From: an uncultured Eubacteriales bacterium
Lineage (GTDB): Bacteria > Bacillota > Clostridia > Christensenellales > Aristaeellaceae
Length of the DNA stretch: 64,000 nucleotides
Reading direction: 5' to 3'
Assembly (NCBI GenBank): GCA_902793605.1
Contig: CADBEB010000001.1
Coordinates: forward strand, 62,001-126,000
Below the pieces are notes generated by a model. That model was not told the origin of the DNA. It saw only the letters and a list, made by a program, of their open reading frames with translations, and did not search any database. The position numbers and the translations under genes are program-made. Of this stretch, positions 17,632 through 25,936 are shown piece by piece (position 1 is the stretch's first letter; each line of letters starts with the position of its first letter).

Positions 17632-19065
17632 ATGAGCACAGAAAACGGACAGATTACGGATCTGGCAAAGAAAATCGTTGAAGGCTGCGGCGGAAAGGAG
17701 AATATCCTTTGTGCCATCAACTGCATGACCCGGGTCAGGATCACAACGCTGAAAGACGACCTGATCCGGAACGATGAACTGGAAGCGCTGGACGGGGTTC
17801 TGCGCGTAGAACATGAACGGGAGAACTATGCGGAGATTGTCGTCGGCCCCGGTAAGAGCAGGGAATGCATCGAAGTCCTGCGGCAGATGGGGATTCCCGA
17901 AGCACCGGAGACCGAAGAGGGGATCAGAGAAGAACAGAAAACACATCACAATGATCAGGAAAAAGGAATCCGGAGATTCCTGAGCTTCTTCGGACAGATA
18001 TTTGCCCCGCTGATTCCGGGGATCATCGCGGCCGGCCTGTGCGCGGGATTCGCCGGCCTCATCTCGCAGGTGATCCCGGGATATCAGGATAACAAGGCAC
18101 TGAGCGTTATCTATCAGTTGCTGAACGGGGTCAATGCCACGCTGATTACCTTCCTGACAGCCTGGGCCGGGTACCGTGCCGCTGAGATCTTCGGAGGAAC
18201 GCCGATCCTCGGCGGTATGCTCGGTATGTTCACGACGCTCGGAAATGTCGATGAGATCTCCAAACTGCTCGGGCTGTATAATGAAATGCAGCCGCTGGAT
18301 GCGATCCTGCGGGCAGGACGCGGCGGGGTACTGGCTGCCATAACCGGCGTATGGATCATGTGCCGGATCGAAAAAGGCATCCGGAAGCGGGTTAAAGGAG
18401 CATTTGATGTCGTTTTTTCTCCGCTGCTGACGATCCTGGCGTCCCTGATCCTGTATGTGATGATCATCATGCCGGTCCTCGGGTTTGTATCCACAGTGCT
18501 TTGCAAGGCCGTCGGTGCGGTATCGATGAGCGGGAGTCCGATTGTCCGGATGATCGCCGGCTATATCAGCGCGGCTCTTTTTCTGCCGATGGTTGCCATG
18601 GGAATGCATCACGGGCTGATCGCGCTTTACGCGGTACAGCTTGAAACAATCGGTTACGTAACTCTGTATCCTGCGCTGGCTATGGCGGGAGCAGGGCAGG
18701 TCGGCGCGGCTCTTGCACTTGCGGTAAGGGCCCGGAAAAAGGGCGACAGGAAACTGCTTCGAGTAATCAACGGCGCCCTGCCTGCAGGGATCCTGGGGGT
18801 AGGCGAGCCGCTGATCTACGGCGTTACGATGCCGCTCGGAAAGCCGTTCATCACGGCCGGGATCGGCGCAGGATTCGGAGGGGCGTTCGTGATGCTGATG
18901 AGAGTCGCTTCCACAACCTGGGGGCCTTCGGGACTGCTCGGGGCTTTTGTGATGACAGAGGGTCCGCACGGCGCGGTGGCCTCCGTCTGCTTCTACCTTG
19001 TCGGACTTCTGATCAGCTGCGTTGCAGGATATGTTCTTACTTATATATCTATGAAAAAAACTTAA
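17632..19065 (+). CDS. PTS transporter subunit EIIBC, MurP-like (glucose/sucrose family)
   Basis: Sugar-phosphorylating membrane permease of 477 aa. The N-terminal EIIB domain (about residues 1-85) has the phosphocysteine in CMTRVRITTL and the VVGPGKSRE end. After a charged linker the EIIC domain has about ten membrane segments with GIIAAGLCAGFAG and GVGEPLIYGVTMPLGKPF. The CMTR signature and the absence of a fused EIIA recall MurP, the N-acetylmuramic acid PTS, but no murQ or regulator is adjacent, so the sugar is unproven. GGAGG lies 13 nt before the ATG, an unusually long spacing. Confidence 0.85.
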   Translation: MSTENGQITDLAKKIVEGCGGKENILCAINCMTRVRITTLKDDLIRNDELEALDGVLRVEHERENYAEIVVGPGKSRECIEVLRQMGIPEAPETEEGIREEQKTHHNDQEKGIRRFLSFFGQIFAPLIPGIIAAGLCAGFAGLISQVIPGYQDNKALSVIYQLLNGVNATLITFLTAWAGYRAAEIFGGTPILGGMLGMFTTLGNVDEISKLLGLYNEMQPLDAILRAGRGGVLAAITGVWIMCRIEKGIRKRVKGAFDVVFSPLLTILASLILYVMIIMPVLGFVSTVLCKAVGAVSMSGSPIVRMIAGYISAALFLPMVAMGMHHGLIALYAVQLETIGYVTLYPALAMAGAGQVGAALALAVRARKKGDRKLLRVINGALPAGILGVGEPLIYGVTMPLGKPFITAGIGAGFGGAFVMLMRVASTTWGPSGLLGAFVMTEGPHGAVASVCFYLVGLLISCVAGYVLTYISMKKT

Positions 19066-19072
19066 CAAATCG

Positions 19073-19104
19073 ACCATATATCCTTAATGGAAATATGGTA
19101 AAAT
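19073..19104 (+). promoter_or_regulatory. Inverted repeat overlapping a possible -10 box upstream of the TrpR-like gene
   Basis: ACCATAT (19073-19079) and ATATGGT (19093-19099) form a perfect inverted repeat with a 13-nt centre. A possible -10 box, TAAAAT, covers 19099-19104. There is no T run, so it is not a terminator. An operator is possible but unproven; no good -35 box is seen. Confidence 0.35.
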
Positions 19105-19146
19105 TCATTCGCGCACTAAAGCGTGAAACTGAACGGGAGTGACATT

Positions 19147-19443
19147 ATGTTTGAACCGAAGATCAGGAATAAGCAGACGGATCTGCTGATGAAAGCCATG
19201 CTGACGCTGCAGAGTGAAGAAGACGCCTACCGTTTTTTTGAAGACCTGTGCACCATTCCCGAGATCAAGAGCATCAGCCAGCGCCTGGAAGTGGCCTGGC
19301 TGCTGTGCAGGAAGGAAACATATCAGCGGATCGCGGAAGAAACAGGCGCGTCCAGTGCGACAATCTCCCGTGTGAACCGTGCGCTGACATACGGAGCGGA
19401 CGGATACCGCAGAGTGCTTGAAGCGATGGGAGAAGACGCATAA
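19147..19443 (+). CDS. yerC: YerC/YecD-family TrpR-like regulator
   Basis: A 98-aa DNA-binding protein of the TrpR fold. The helix-turn-helix segment is clear: IPEIKSISQRLEVAWLL, then TYQRIAEETGASSATISRVN. In Bacillus, yerC sits next to pcrA-ligA, as here, but its target is not well established. I chose the ATG at 19147, with GGGAG 8 nt upstream, over a GTG at 19123. It lies 2 nt ahead of pcrA and begins this operon. Confidence 0.9.
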   Translation: MFEPKIRNKQTDLLMKAMLTLQSEEDAYRFFEDLCTIPEIKSISQRLEVAWLLCRKETYQRIAEETGASSATISRVNRALTYGADGYRRVLEAMGEDA

Positions 19444-19445
19444 AC

Positions 19446-21791
19446 ATGGATCTGACAGCTTTAAACCCGGAACAACGCAGAGCCGCGGAAACGCTCGAAG
19501 GGCCGGTGCTGATCCTTGCCGGAGCGGGAAGCGGAAAAACGCGCGCGCTGACCTATCGTGTGGCAAACCTGATCGATCACGGGGTGCCGGCATGGTCGAT
19601 CCTGGCCCTGACTTTTACAAATAAAGCAGCCCGGGAGATGAAGGACCGTGTCAGGCAGCTGATCGGGGAGGATCAGGCGGAAGAAGCCTGGATCAGCACC
19701 TTCCACTCCACCTGCGCCAGGATCCTGAGACGGGATATCGAAAAGATCGGCTACACCCGGTCCTTTGTCATCTATGACGACGACGATCAACAGCGGGTAC
19801 TGAAGGAAACCTACAAACAGTTGAATATCGACGATAAATTCATTCCGATCCGGGAAACAAAAGGAAAGATCAGCGACGCGAAGAACAAGCTGATGACACC
19901 GGACGAATGGTTTGCCAAAAGTCCGCGCGACCGGCGAACCTCCATGATCCACGATATCATGACCGTGTATGAAAAACGGATGAAGTCGCTGAACGCACTG
20001 GATTTTGACGACCTGCTGATGAAGACACTGGAGCTGCTGGCGGAACACCCGCCGGTGCTTGAGGTATACCGCCGCCGGTTCCGCTATGTACTGGTGGATG
20101 AATACCAGGATACGAACAAGACACAGTATGAGCTGATCCGACTGCTGACGGCAGAAAGCCGGAATCTGTGCGTGGTCGGAGATGACGACCAGAGCATTTA
20201 CGGCTGGCGGGGAGCGGACATCCGGAACATCCTGGATTTTGAAAAGGATTATCCGGACGCAGCAGTGATCAAACTGGAGCAGAACTACCGTTCCACATCA
20301 AACATCCTGGATGCGGCAAACCAGGTGATCGCCCACAACAGCGGACGGAAGGACAAGACGCTCTGGACCGAGGAGGAGAGCGGCGAGAAGATCCGCGTAT
20401 ACTGCGCACAGGACGAGCGGGAAGAAGCTGCGTGGATCGTGCAGCAGATGGAAGATCTTCGCAGAGCCGGCGAATCCCTGGGAGAAATGGCGATCCTGTA
20501 CCGGACGAATGCCCAGAGCCGCGTGCCGGAAGAAATGCTGATGAAGACCGGTCTGCCTTACCGCGTCTTCGGCGGCCAGAAATTCTATGAACGAAAAGAG
20601 ATCAAGGATATCCTAGCTTACCTCCGCGTGATTGCCAACCCGGCAGATGATATTTCCCTGACGAGAATTATCAACGTGCCGAAGCGGGCGATCGGGGACG
20701 CAACCGTAGAAACATTGGCGGCCTATGCGGCAAAGGAAGGAGTTCCGGTCTTCAGCGTACTGAACGACCTGCCGGAAGAACTTGGAAGCCGGGCAAAGAA
20801 CAGCGTGACGGCTTTCTTCCAGATGATCACCATGCTCACGGCAATGAAGGAGTGCATGGGCCTGGAGGAATTCATCGACTTCCTGATCGAAAAGACCGGA
20901 CTGGAGGAACAATACCGGAAGGAAGATACGGATGAAGCGCTGAACCGGATCGAGAATATCCAGGAATTCAAGGGGTCCGTCAGCGAATTCGCTCAGATGG
21001 GCGAAGAGCCGACGCTGGAAGCCTATCTTGAGAATGTGTCGCTGGTAACCGATCTGGATCGGGCGGAAGACCGGAGCGGCTATGTCATGCTGATGACGCT
21101 GCATTCAGCCAAGGGTCTGGAATTTGACAACGTCTTTATTCCGGGCATGGAGGAAGGCATCTTCCCGTCTGCCAGAAGCGTGGATGAAGACAACCGCCTG
21201 GAAGAGGAGCGGCGGCTGATGTATGTCGGCATCACCCGGGCCCGTAAGCGCCTGTACCTGAGCCGGGCGGAAGAGCGGATGATGTACAACCAGTTCAGCC
21301 ATAATCCGCCGAGCCGCTTCCTGGACGAAATCCCGGCCCGGCTGCTTCAGGAGGAGTATTCCCGGTCACACAGGTCCTCCTATGGCGGCGGTTACGGCAG
21401 AAGCTACGGCGGGAATTCCTTCACGTCCGGCAGAAGGCAGCCGCGAGATGAATGGGCAGATGAATTCACAGAGCCTGTTTTCAGGACTCCAAAAGCAGCG
21501 TCCGATCTCGGTAAACCAAAGCTGAAGCTGAAAGGTCTGGACCTGAACAGCATTCCGGGGGTGAACCGGGGATTTGTGGGAAGCGCGGCAAACGGGCTTC
21601 AGGCAGGCGCAATGCAGAAACTGTTCGGAACAGGCGACCGGGTGCGGCATCCGAAGTTCGGTTTCGGGCAGGTGCTTGAAGTATCCGGCAGCGGGGCAGA
21701 TGCCAGGATCCGGATCCTGTTTGACGGAACAGGGGAGAAGATGCTTTCCCTGGCTGTGGCTCCGATCGTAAAGGTGGAGGATGAAGAATGA
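19446..21791 (+). CDS. pcrA: ATP-dependent DNA helicase PcrA (UvrD family)
   Basis: SF1A 3'-5' helicase for repair and rolling-circle replication. The 781-aa protein has Walker A AGAGSGKTRALTYR, DEYQDTN (motif II), GDDDQSIYGWRG (motif III), QNYRSTSNIL (motif IV), TLHSAKGLEF (motif V) and VGITRARKRLYL (motif VI). A glycine/serine-rich linker leads to a C-terminal Tudor-like domain (GDRVRHPKFGFGQVLEV), known in PcrA/UvrD to bind RNA polymerase. Its stop overlaps the ligA start (ATGA). Confidence 0.96.
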   Translation: MDLTALNPEQRRAAETLEGPVLILAGAGSGKTRALTYRVANLIDHGVPAWSILALTFTNKAAREMKDRVRQLIGEDQAEEAWISTFHSTCARILRRDIEKIGYTRSFVIYDDDDQQRVLKETYKQLNIDDKFIPIRETKGKISDAKNKLMTPDEWFAKSPRDRRTSMIHDIMTVYEKRMKSLNALDFDDLLMKTLELLAEHPPVLEVYRRRFRYVLVDEYQDTNKTQYELIRLLTAESRNLCVVGDDDQSIYGWRGADIRNILDFEKDYPDAAVIKLEQNYRSTSNILDAANQVIAHNSGRKDKTLWTEEESGEKIRVYCAQDEREEAAWIVQQMEDLRRAGESLGEMAILYRTNAQSRVPEEMLMKTGLPYRVFGGQKFYERKEIKDILAYLRVIANPADDISLTRIINVPKRAIGDATVETLAAYAAKEGVPVFSVLNDLPEELGSRAKNSVTAFFQMITMLTAMKECMGLEEFIDFLIEKTGLEEQYRKEDTDEALNRIENIQEFKGSVSEFAQMGEEPTLEAYLENVSLVTDLDRAEDRSGYVMLMTLHSAKGLEFDNVFIPGMEEGIFPSARSVDEDNRLEEERRLMYVGITRARKRLYLSRAEERMMYNQFSHNPPSRFLDEIPARLLQEEYSRSHRSSYGGGYGRSYGGNSFTSGRRQPRDEWADEFTEPVFRTPKAASDLGKPKLKLKGLDLNSIPGVNRGFVGSAANGLQAGAMQKLFGTGDRVRHPKFGFGQVLEVSGSGADARIRILFDGTGEKMLSLAVAPIVKVEDEE

Positions 21792-23752
21792 ACGACGAGA
21801 TGAACAGGATGCTGGAACTCGTGCGACGTCTGAAGGAAACATCCTACGCCTATTATGTACTGGATAATCCGGTCATTTCCGACATGCAGTGGGACAGGCT
21901 GTACGATGAATTGAAGAAACTGGAAGCTGAAACCGGCGTCGTACTGGAGGATTCACCGACTCGGAAGGTGGGCGGAGATCCTCTGAAAGGCTTTGAGGAA
22001 CACCGGCACATCACCCGCCTCTGGTCCATGGACAAGGTTCAGAGCATGGAAGAGCTGGACGCCTGGATCCTCCGGACGGAAAAGCTGGCAGGGAAGACGA
22101 ACCTTCAGTATTACCTGGAATACAAGTTCGACGGGCTGACGCTGAATCTGACCTACCGCAACGGCGAGCTTGTCCAGGCTGCGACACGAGGAAACGGGGT
22201 GACCGGGGAAGCAATCCTGCCCCAGGCGAAGACAATCCATGCGGTTCCCCGTACGATCCCCTACAAGGGCCTGCTCGAGGTTCAGGGCGAGTGCATCATG
22301 CGTCTCAGCACGCTGGAGAAGTATAACAAGACGGCAAAGGAACCGCTCAAAAACGCGCGTAACGCTGCGGCCGGCGCACTCCGGAACCTGGACCCGGCGG
22401 TGACGGCGTCACGGCATCTTGACGCGTTCTTCTACCAGGTAGGCACGATCGAGAATCCGCCGTATAATTCCCAGCCGGGAATGCTTGATTTCCTGAAGGA
22501 GAACGGATTTCCGGTCAGTCCTTATCTCGGCAGCGGCAGCGGCCGGGAAGAGCTTGAAACCTGTATCCGGGAGATCGAGAAGGAACGGAGCAGTCTGGAC
22601 TGGCTGATCGACGGGGTCGTCATCAAAGTCGGAGACTATGCGCTGCGCGAGCAGATGGGATATACGGAGAAGTTCCCGCGCTGGGCGGTCGCGTATAAGT
22701 TTGAAGCGGAAGAATGCGTTACACGGCTGAACAACGTTACCTGGGAACTCGGCCGGACCGGAAAGCTGACGCCGCTGGCGCATGTCGAGCCGGTGGACTT
22801 TTACGGCGTGACCGTGCGCAAGGCAACGCTGAACAACCTGGGCGACATTCAGCGAAAAAACGTGGCGATCGGCTGCGACGTCTGGATCCGGCGAAGCAAC
22901 GACGTGATTCCCGAGATCGTGGGCCGGGCCGGTGAAGTGAAACCGGATGAGATACCGATCGAAAAGCCTGAATTCTGCCCGGCCTGCGGATCGAAACTGA
23001 TCGAACGGGGAGCGCACCTGTTCTGTATGAACCGGGAAACCTGCCGTCCGCAGGCGATTGCGCGACTGGCGCATTTTGCCGGCCGGGAAGCAATGGATAT
23101 TGACGGATTCAGTGACAAAACAGCCGGTCAGATGTACGACCAGATGGGTGTCAGACAGCCGGCGGACCTGTATACACTGACGCCGATGGATTTCCTGATG
23201 CTGGACGGCTTCAAGGAGAAGAAAGCGGCGAACCTTTCGGATGCGCTGGAAAAGAGCAAGCATTGCCAGCTGGACGCCTTCCTGTTCGCTCTCGGGATTC
23301 CGAACGTTGGGAGGAAAACAGCCAGGGATCTGGCGCAGTACTTCGGATCGCTGGAGAAGCTGAAGGCTGCCGATGAAACGGCGCTGACAGCGATTCCGGA
23401 TATCGGGGAGATTGTTGCGGGGAGCATTGTCGAGTACTTCAGTTTCCCGGAGAACAACCAGATGATCGAAAAGCTGTTCGATGCCGGCGTGCATCCGGAA
23501 GAGATGGCAGCTGCGGCAGACGGGGTATTCACGGGAATGAGCATCGTGGTAACGGGAACGCTGCCGACGCTGAGCCGGAAACAGGCGGAAGACCTGATCC
23601 GGAGCAAGGGCGGGAACGCAGCGTCTTCGGTCAGCAAAAAGACGGCCTTTGTCGTGGTCGGAACCGATGCCGGAAGCAAACTGACCAAGGCGCAAAGCCT
23701 CGGGATTGAAACCATTGACGAAGAGGAATTCATAAGAAGAGCCGGCAAATAA
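21788..23752 (+). CDS. ligA: NAD-dependent DNA ligase LigA
   Basis: Seals nicks in DNA using NAD+. The 654-aa protein has the adenylated lysine in YKFDGLTL, an OB domain, the zinc finger CPACGSKL...CMNRETC, helix-hairpin-helix repeats (LFALGIPNVGRKTA, TAIPDIGEIVAGSI) and a C-terminal BRCT domain (VVTGTLPTLSRKQAEDLI). Length and order are normal. Coupled to pcrA as in other Firmicutes. Confidence 0.96.
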   Translation: MNDEMNRMLELVRRLKETSYAYYVLDNPVISDMQWDRLYDELKKLEAETGVVLEDSPTRKVGGDPLKGFEEHRHITRLWSMDKVQSMEELDAWILRTEKLAGKTNLQYYLEYKFDGLTLNLTYRNGELVQAATRGNGVTGEAILPQAKTIHAVPRTIPYKGLLEVQGECIMRLSTLEKYNKTAKEPLKNARNAAAGALRNLDPAVTASRHLDAFFYQVGTIENPPYNSQPGMLDFLKENGFPVSPYLGSGSGREELETCIREIEKERSSLDWLIDGVVIKVGDYALREQMGYTEKFPRWAVAYKFEAEECVTRLNNVTWELGRTGKLTPLAHVEPVDFYGVTVRKATLNNLGDIQRKNVAIGCDVWIRRSNDVIPEIVGRAGEVKPDEIPIEKPEFCPACGSKLIERGAHLFCMNRETCRPQAIARLAHFAGREAMDIDGFSDKTAGQMYDQMGVRQPADLYTLTPMDFLMLDGFKEKKAANLSDALEKSKHCQLDAFLFALGIPNVGRKTARDLAQYFGSLEKLKAADETALTAIPDIGEIVAGSIVEYFSFPENNQMIEKLFDAGVHPEEMAAAADGVFTGMSIVVTGTLPTLSRKQAEDLIRSKGGNAASSVSKKTAFVVVGTDAGSKLTKAQSLGIETIDEEEFIRRAGK

Positions 23753-23753
23753 T

Positions 23754-23788
23754 GGGGCTTTTCGGTTACGCCCTTTGGAAACCTTCGG
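23754..23788 (+). repeat. Intergenic hairpin repeat, copy D (short form)
   Basis: A 35-nt remnant reading TTTCGG...CCCTTTGGAAACCTTCGG. The last 13 nt, TGGAAACCTTCGG, are identical to the end of copy C at 32.5 kb. It lies between ligA and the M50 protease gene. Confidence 0.5.
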
Positions 23789-23833
23789 TAAATACACTTT
23801 ACTTTGATTGCATTTTTTGACAGAGGTGACGGG

Positions 23834-24505
23834 ATGTTTTCGAATATTACGAGTATTTTTCAGAATCTGAGGACGGATCCGGGCGGAACGATCATCTACC
23901 TGATCATGTTTACGGCAGGGATCCTCTTCAGCCTGATCATCCATGAATGCGCGCACGGTTATGTTGCGCTGAAATGCGGCGATCCGACAGCAAAAATGAT
24001 GGGAAGGCTGACGCTGGATCCGCGCAAGCACCTGGATCCGATCGGAACGATCTGCATGCTGTTCCTGCGGATCGGCTGGGCCAAACCCGTACCGATCAAT
24101 CCGAACAACTTCAGGAACTACCGGCGGGACTACATTCTCGTATCCCTGGCGGGCATTTTCGCGAACCTGCTAGTTTTCCTGCTAAGTACGGTGATCACGG
24201 TGCTGATCTATAAATATGCGGAAGCGCGGTGGCTGAGCTATGTATTCCAGTTTTTCCTGATGCTGGCCCAGATGAACCTAAGCCTGGCGATCTTTAACCT
24301 TCTTCCCGTACCTCCGCTGGACGGATACCGATTCCTGGACCATTTTATATTCAAGGGGAACCTGAGCATGAACCGGCAGACGATGCAGATCATCCAGATC
24401 GTCTTCCTGGTCGTATGCATTTCCGGGTTGCTGAACGGACTGCTGAGCACTGTGAACAGCAATGTTTTCAATGCGGTATTCCGTTTCGTGTTCAGGATCC
24501 TGTAA
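23834..24505 (+). CDS. Site-2 protease family membrane metalloprotease (M50, YwhC-like)
   Basis: Intramembrane zinc protease of 223 aa with about six hydrophobic segments. The HExxH motif is HECAH within the first helix region, and the second metal motif is NLLPVPPLDGYRF with the Asp ligand. It lacks a PDZ domain, unlike RseP, and belongs to the short M50 group common next to scpA in Clostridia. Substrates are unknown. The ATG at 23834 follows GAGGTGACGGG. Confidence 0.9.
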   Translation: MFSNITSIFQNLRTDPGGTIIYLIMFTAGILFSLIIHECAHGYVALKCGDPTAKMMGRLTLDPRKHLDPIGTICMLFLRIGWAKPVPINPNNFRNYRRDYILVSLAGIFANLLVFLLSTVITVLIYKYAEARWLSYVFQFFLMLAQMNLSLAIFNLLPVPPLDGYRFLDHFIFKGNLSMNRQTMQIIQIVFLVVCISGLLNGLLSTVNSNVFNAVFRFVFRIL

Positions 24506-24510
24506 ACGAT

Positions 24511-25302
24511 ATGATGAACAGAGTATTTAAACTGAAGGACTTTGACGGGCCGCTGGATCTCCTGCTTGCCCTGATCGGCAAGGCGCAAATCGATATCCGG
24601 GATATTTTTGTGAGCGAGATCACCGATCAGTACCTGGACATCGTCCGGAACGCGCCGGACCTGGATATGGACGAGGCGAGTGATTTCCTGGTGATGGCCG
24701 CGATGCTTCTGGAGATCAAGAGCCGGGCGATGCTGCCGAAGCCGCCGAAGAAGGAGGAGGAAACGGATCCGGAAACCGAACTGATCCGCCGCCTGGAAGA
24801 ATACAAACGATTCAAGGAAACGGCGGAAAGCATGAAGGAATTCGAAGAGGCTGCCAAGCGCGTTTTCACGAAGTTGCCGGAAGAATATCCGCTGCCGCCG
24901 CAGGAGGTTGAACTGACGGGTCTGACATTGCAGGGACTGCAGGAGGCCTTCCTGCGGATCTGGCAGCGGAGACCGCAGCTTGATGACGATCCGGAGTCCA
25001 ATCATTACGCGCCGAGGAACATCCACCGCGACAGCCACACGGTTCAGGAGTGCATGCTGAACCTGATCTACAGGATCAAAAAGAAGAAGCGGATGCGGTT
25101 TGAGGAAGCGTTCTCGGATGCACCGACCAAGGAAGAAGTCGTGACTTACTTCCTGGCGGTGCTGGAACTGCTGAAACTGGGACAGATGCACGTCCGGCAG
25201 GATGAAGTGTACGGAGGCATCGAGCTGCTGAGCGGCCGGCCGAGAAAGAAGAAGGCGGAGGACCTGGCCGACCTGGCACAGAAAGGAGATGGTGAGCCTT
25301 GA
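24511..25302 (+). CDS. scpA: Segregation and condensation protein ScpA
   Basis: Kleisin subunit of the SMC-ScpAB condensin. The 263-aa protein begins FKLKDFDGPLDLLLALI and has the DFLVMAAMLLEIKSRAMLP helix that contacts SMC, an acidic middle, and a C-terminal winged-helix region (VVTYFLAVLELLKLGQ). Either the ATG at 24511 or at 24514 could start it; no strong Shine-Dalgarno is visible. It overlaps scpB by 4 nt. Confidence 0.95.
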   Translation: MMNRVFKLKDFDGPLDLLLALIGKAQIDIRDIFVSEITDQYLDIVRNAPDLDMDEASDFLVMAAMLLEIKSRAMLPKPPKKEEETDPETELIRRLEEYKRFKETAESMKEFEEAAKRVFTKLPEEYPLPPQEVELTGLTLQGLQEAFLRIWQRRPQLDDDPESNHYAPRNIHRDSHTVQECMLNLIYRIKKKKRMRFEEAFSDAPTKEEVVTYFLAVLELLKLGQMHVRQDEVYGGIELLSGRPRKKKAEDLADLAQKGDGEP

Positions 25303-25859
25303 GCGAACAGGAAGGAAACCTGAAGGGACGGATCGAGGCGATCCTCTTCGTGGCTGGGGAAGCCGTGACCGTCAAGGAACTGGCCAGGGCGCTGCAAACG
25401 GAAGAAAAAGCTGTGAAAGCGGAACTGAACGCCATCCGTGACGAATACGATTACGACCAGCGCGGCTTCCTGCTGAAACGGTTCGGGGACAAGGTGCAGC
25501 TGGCGACCCGGCCTCTCTATGCCCAGGACGTACTGAGGCTCCTGCAGCCGGTGCAGCAGCAAAGCCTGAGCCAGGCAGCGATGGAAACGCTGGCAGTGGT
25601 CGCCTACAAGCAGCCGGTGACGAGGGCTGAGGTGGAGCAGGTCCGGGGCGTGAAGTGCGACTACAGCCTGCAGAGCCTGATCAACAAGGGACTGATCAAA
25701 GAGACAGGACGGAAGGATACGATCGGGCGGCCGATCCTTTTCGGGACCACCGATGAATTCCTGAGTCACTTCGGCCTGGAAGGGCTCGAATACCTGCCGC
25801 CGCTGCCGGAGAACCCGCAGGAATCTTCTCCGGAAGAAGCAGAAGAAGAATTAGTGTAA
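25299..25859 (+). CDS. scpB: Segregation and condensation protein ScpB
   Basis: Winged-helix partner of ScpA in the condensin complex; 186 aa. Features are EAILFVAGEAVTVKELA, the SQAAMETLAVVAYKQPVTRAEVEQVRG core, and GRKDTIGRPILFGTTDEFLSHFGL. It starts with TTG at 25299, overlapping the scpA stop, with AAAGGAG about 10 nt upstream; no ATG or GTG in this frame fits. The C-terminus is acidic. Confidence 0.95.
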   Translation: MSEQEGNLKGRIEAILFVAGEAVTVKELARALQTEEKAVKAELNAIRDEYDYDQRGFLLKRFGDKVQLATRPLYAQDVLRLLQPVQQQSLSQAAMETLAVVAYKQPVTRAEVEQVRGVKCDYSLQSLINKGLIKETGRKDTIGRPILFGTTDEFLSHFGLEGLEYLPPLPENPQESSPEEAEEELV

Positions 25860-25860
25860 A

Positions 25861-25910
25861 GTATTTCGCACCTGCCGGTGCGACCAGGGCTTTCAGCCCT
25901 GGAGCTTCGG
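25861..25910 (+). repeat. Intergenic hairpin repeat, copy B
   Basis: The cleanest copy: hairpin 1 is CGCACC-TGCC-GGTGCG (6 bp, tetraloop), then ACCAGGGCT-TTC-AGCCCTGG (8-bp second hairpin), then AGCTTCGG. It sits 27 nt before the clostripain-like gene. Confidence 0.65.
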
Positions 25911-25936
25911 TCAGAATGTACAAGGGAGGGATTATG

